In this document: in pieces, positions 63,201 to 64,000 of the stretch
Layout of the letters: the number at the start of each line of letters is the position of its first letter
Numbering within the stretch: position 1 is the stretch's first letter
Source of the DNA: Bradyrhizobium sp. CER78
GTDB taxonomy: Bacteria; Pseudomonadota; Alphaproteobacteria; Rhizobiales; Xanthobacteraceae
Length of the DNA stretch: 64,000 nucleotides
Assembly: GCF_029846235.1 (NCBI RefSeq)
Contig: NZ_JARVWP010000001.1
Coordinates: 62,001-126,000, forward strand
Direction of reading: 5' to 3'
The notes under the pieces: model-generated
Databases searched by the model: none
What the model saw: the letters and a program-made list of their open reading frames with translations, nothing else
Told to the model about the DNA's origin: nothing
Position numbers and translations under genes: made by a program

Positions 63201-64000
63201 ACGCAGGACGCTGACGCCGACCGTCGTCGGCTTGTTGATCGTGACGTTGAACGGATCGTTCAACACGACATTGCCAGATCCGGCGAGCGCGTCGGCGGTC
63301 TGCAGCGATCGACTGTCGGCGCTCGCAAGATCGGCGCCACCCACCAGCCGGAACGACCAGGATTGCGTGCCAGGTGCGAGCATCGGGGCGATCGCCCAGA
63401 CTTGGCGATCGCCGGGCCCGATCAGATTGACGTTCGACATGTTGGCCGGCAACACCGTGCCTTTGGGAAGCGGCGTATCGGCAGCGAATGTGTACCCCCC
63501 GAATACATAAAGGCTGGCACCCGCCGGCAGCCTCAGCGGCTGGAGAACCAGACTGTTGAACGTATTGATGAAGGCCGGCCCGGTAAAATAAACGCCTTTT
63601 TCGAACACGGTGCCGGCCGGAAATTCCGTGTTAGTCAGCAGCGTATCACCTGGATTGTAGGTCCTATCCGGCGTGATGATATGCCCGCCGTTCAGCTTCC
63701 TGGTCTGAACATTGGGTCCTCTGACGGTGAAGTCCTCCGCCAAGGTGACCGTGGCGGGCAGTGGATGTGCGGCACTCGGGCTCAGCTTGACCGTGCCGTC
63801 AGCGAGATCGAGCTCCATGTTGACTGTGGCACTGGTCGGTATGGTCGATCCACTGCCGATGATCACACCATCCGTCGTAACGGTGTAGGGGGACGTCAAC
63901 GTGCCGGTGGCAATCACCGTCACCGCATCTGGCGAAGCGGGCGGTGGCGCGAAACCATCATTGATGCTGCCGTTGATCTTGAGATCGCTCGCGGCGCGCA
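60210..64000 (-). CDS. Filamentous haemagglutinin-family protein, C-terminal part
   Basis: The frame is open to the right edge, giving about 1,262 visible C-terminal residues; there is no real start inside the window (the first possible codon, a GTG at 63923, is preceded by in-frame DLKINGSINDGFAPP). The content is rich in Gly, Asn, Ser and Thr and in beta-helix-type phrases (GNVTVQAGG, GDIQFLTPGGGVTIG, GNIVIWSAEGDINAG), as in large two-partner-secretion exoproteins with a DUF3739-type C-terminal region. It ends in a charged tail (SAEQMKKLTPEERRQVVN). Such proteins are surface or secreted adhesins exported by a TpsB partner, which is not in the window. Confidence 0.88.
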   Translation of the reverse strand, partial: RAASDLKINGSINDGFAPPPASPDAVTVIATGTLTSPYTVTTDGVIIGSGSTIPTSATVNMELDLADGTVKLSPSAAHPLPATVTLAEDFTVRGPNVQTRKLNGGHIITPDRTYNPGDTLLTNTEFPAGTVFEKGVYFTGPAFINTFNSLVLQPLRLPAGASLYVFGGYTFAADTPLPKGTVLPANMSNVNLIGPGDRQVWAIAPMLAPGTQSWSFRLVGGADLASADSRSLQTADALAGSGNVVLNDPFNVTINKPTTVGVSVLRTGTGDLEILAGGNYDQQSSFGVYTAGTAVRETGTAQNDPYNLGRGRLTDGTLLGSANANYEPTLGPERMYYPEHGGDFLLVTQGDVKGTLRLGSTEIGSWLWRQGGSEIGQRTAWGINFGSYTVDQIRDPSILSLGLSAFSGLGTLGGGNVTVQAGGTMGDTGRGVVVAVGGSGRVMADGSLVQTGGGTLSVKTGNIGTGGNQFVDLRGRMDIATGDFGSLTATNVRNTADPRPINPLTSYSMIKLSGGDFAPGDSVIDLRARGDLAVGTILDPGRVGVTGLTAASDGNEAASWFTLWTGTTAVNMLAAGGSLAPGSSPATSRFLPSIMRAVAMNGTIYNPGGGLLLPSPGGTLEVLAQGSILGDSYETGLLMTPMSALATPFRPAWATLGDGMTITASNYWADYTSVDDQPGGGLPVYSYGSGGQPFVFDANTVKDRAVPVQSDLSRIYAVNGDVTGITYGWILNKSQTNANGTVNSVYYQAARPLRMLAGGDIVDIKGLILHSDANDVSTIAAGGSIIYAGVPASSPGEKGGLTIAGPGTLEITAGKNIYQGSTATVESIGALAAGDKRPGAGVVMQAGVGAGEVGVGQVDWAGFAKLYLDPNNLAGAGPLAEQHGKVAKTYADELYDWLTERFGYGGTKADSLGYFLALPDAQQRIFLRQVYYAELTAGGREYNQTGGPRAGSYLRGREAIAALFPNPSAYRGDITMITAATGTPGKPNYAIQSGFVHTDFGGDIQFLTPGGGVTIGTEGLLPGADAGLITQGAGNIQIYSQSSVLMGLSRIMTTFGGNIVIWSAEGDINAGRGAKTTVIYTPPKRAYDSYGNVTISPVVPSSGAGIATLQPIPEVPRGTVDLIAPLGTVDAGEAGIRASSFVNIAALHIVNAANIQAQGGVIGVPQVQAPNMGALSEASNTAGAAAKQAAVPPPSTNEQPSVIIVEVLGYGGGDGSDEPKRRGNDKQSQYDPNSAFQVIGDGQLSAEQMKKLTPEERRQVVN

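Overview
The window looks like chromosomal DNA of a high-GC alphaproteobacterium, most likely Bradyrhizobium or a close relative. This is an inference from GC-rich coding bias, ATGA-coupled genes, the make-up of the Tad, Lap-like, branched-chain (LIV-type) ABC and amidase gene sets, and short palindromic repeats familiar from Bradyrhizobium intergenic DNA. I see no rRNA, tRNA, CRISPR array, insertion sequence or prophage.

Layout. (1) 1-5.8 kb, minus strand: a Tad/Flp type IVc pilus operon, flp-flp-cpaA-cpaB-cpaE-cpaF-tadB-tadC, with tadC cut by the window edge. The secretin gene cpaC and cpaD are absent from their usual place between cpaB and cpaE. (2) 6-10 kb: a polytopic membrane protein, a probable lipoprotein, a NYN-domain protein and a small exported protein. 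(3) 10.2-23.7 kb: a Lap-type surface adhesin locus. A TolC-like outer membrane protein, a type I secretion ABC transporter, an HlyD adaptor and a LapG-like periplasmic cysteine protease lie on the plus strand. A 2,254-residue repetitive adhesin with an N-terminal retention module faces them, and a bidirectional terminator separates the two sides. No LapD-like c-di-GMP receptor is in the window. (4) 23.9-27.1 kb: small exported proteins of unknown function, including a paralogous pair, and a palindromic repeat element. (5) 27-35 kb: two short-chain dehydrogenases, two class-III aminotransferases, an aldehyde dehydrogenase, a Tm-1-like protein and a HAD hydrolase. (6) 35-44.8 kb, minus strand: amidohydrolase, COG0523 GTPase, complete LIV-type ABC transporter, copper amine oxidase and a small exported protein, mostly overlapping or closely spaced, which suggests uptake and oxidation of an amine. 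(7) 45-46.1 kb: a decayed gamma-glutamyltransferase bordered by a repeat mosaic, then a LuxR-type regulator and a serine hydrolase. (8) 48.3-59.9 kb: an amide-utilisation locus. Nine minus-strand genes (amidase, acetamidase/formamidase, LIV/urea-type transporter, SDR, second amidase) diverge from amiC-amiR, a ligand sensor and an ANTAR antiterminator. The operon has a good sigma70 promoter and a leader of about 280 nt containing a terminator-like hairpin, as expected for AmiR antitermination. (9) 60.2-64 kb: the C-terminal part of a filamentous haemagglutinin-family protein running off the right edge.

The most interesting parts are the Lap-like locus, whose adhesin carries a candidate non-canonical LapG cleavage site; the amide operon leader with its competing hairpins; and the amine-oxidase/transporter operon with its metal-chaperone-like GTPase.
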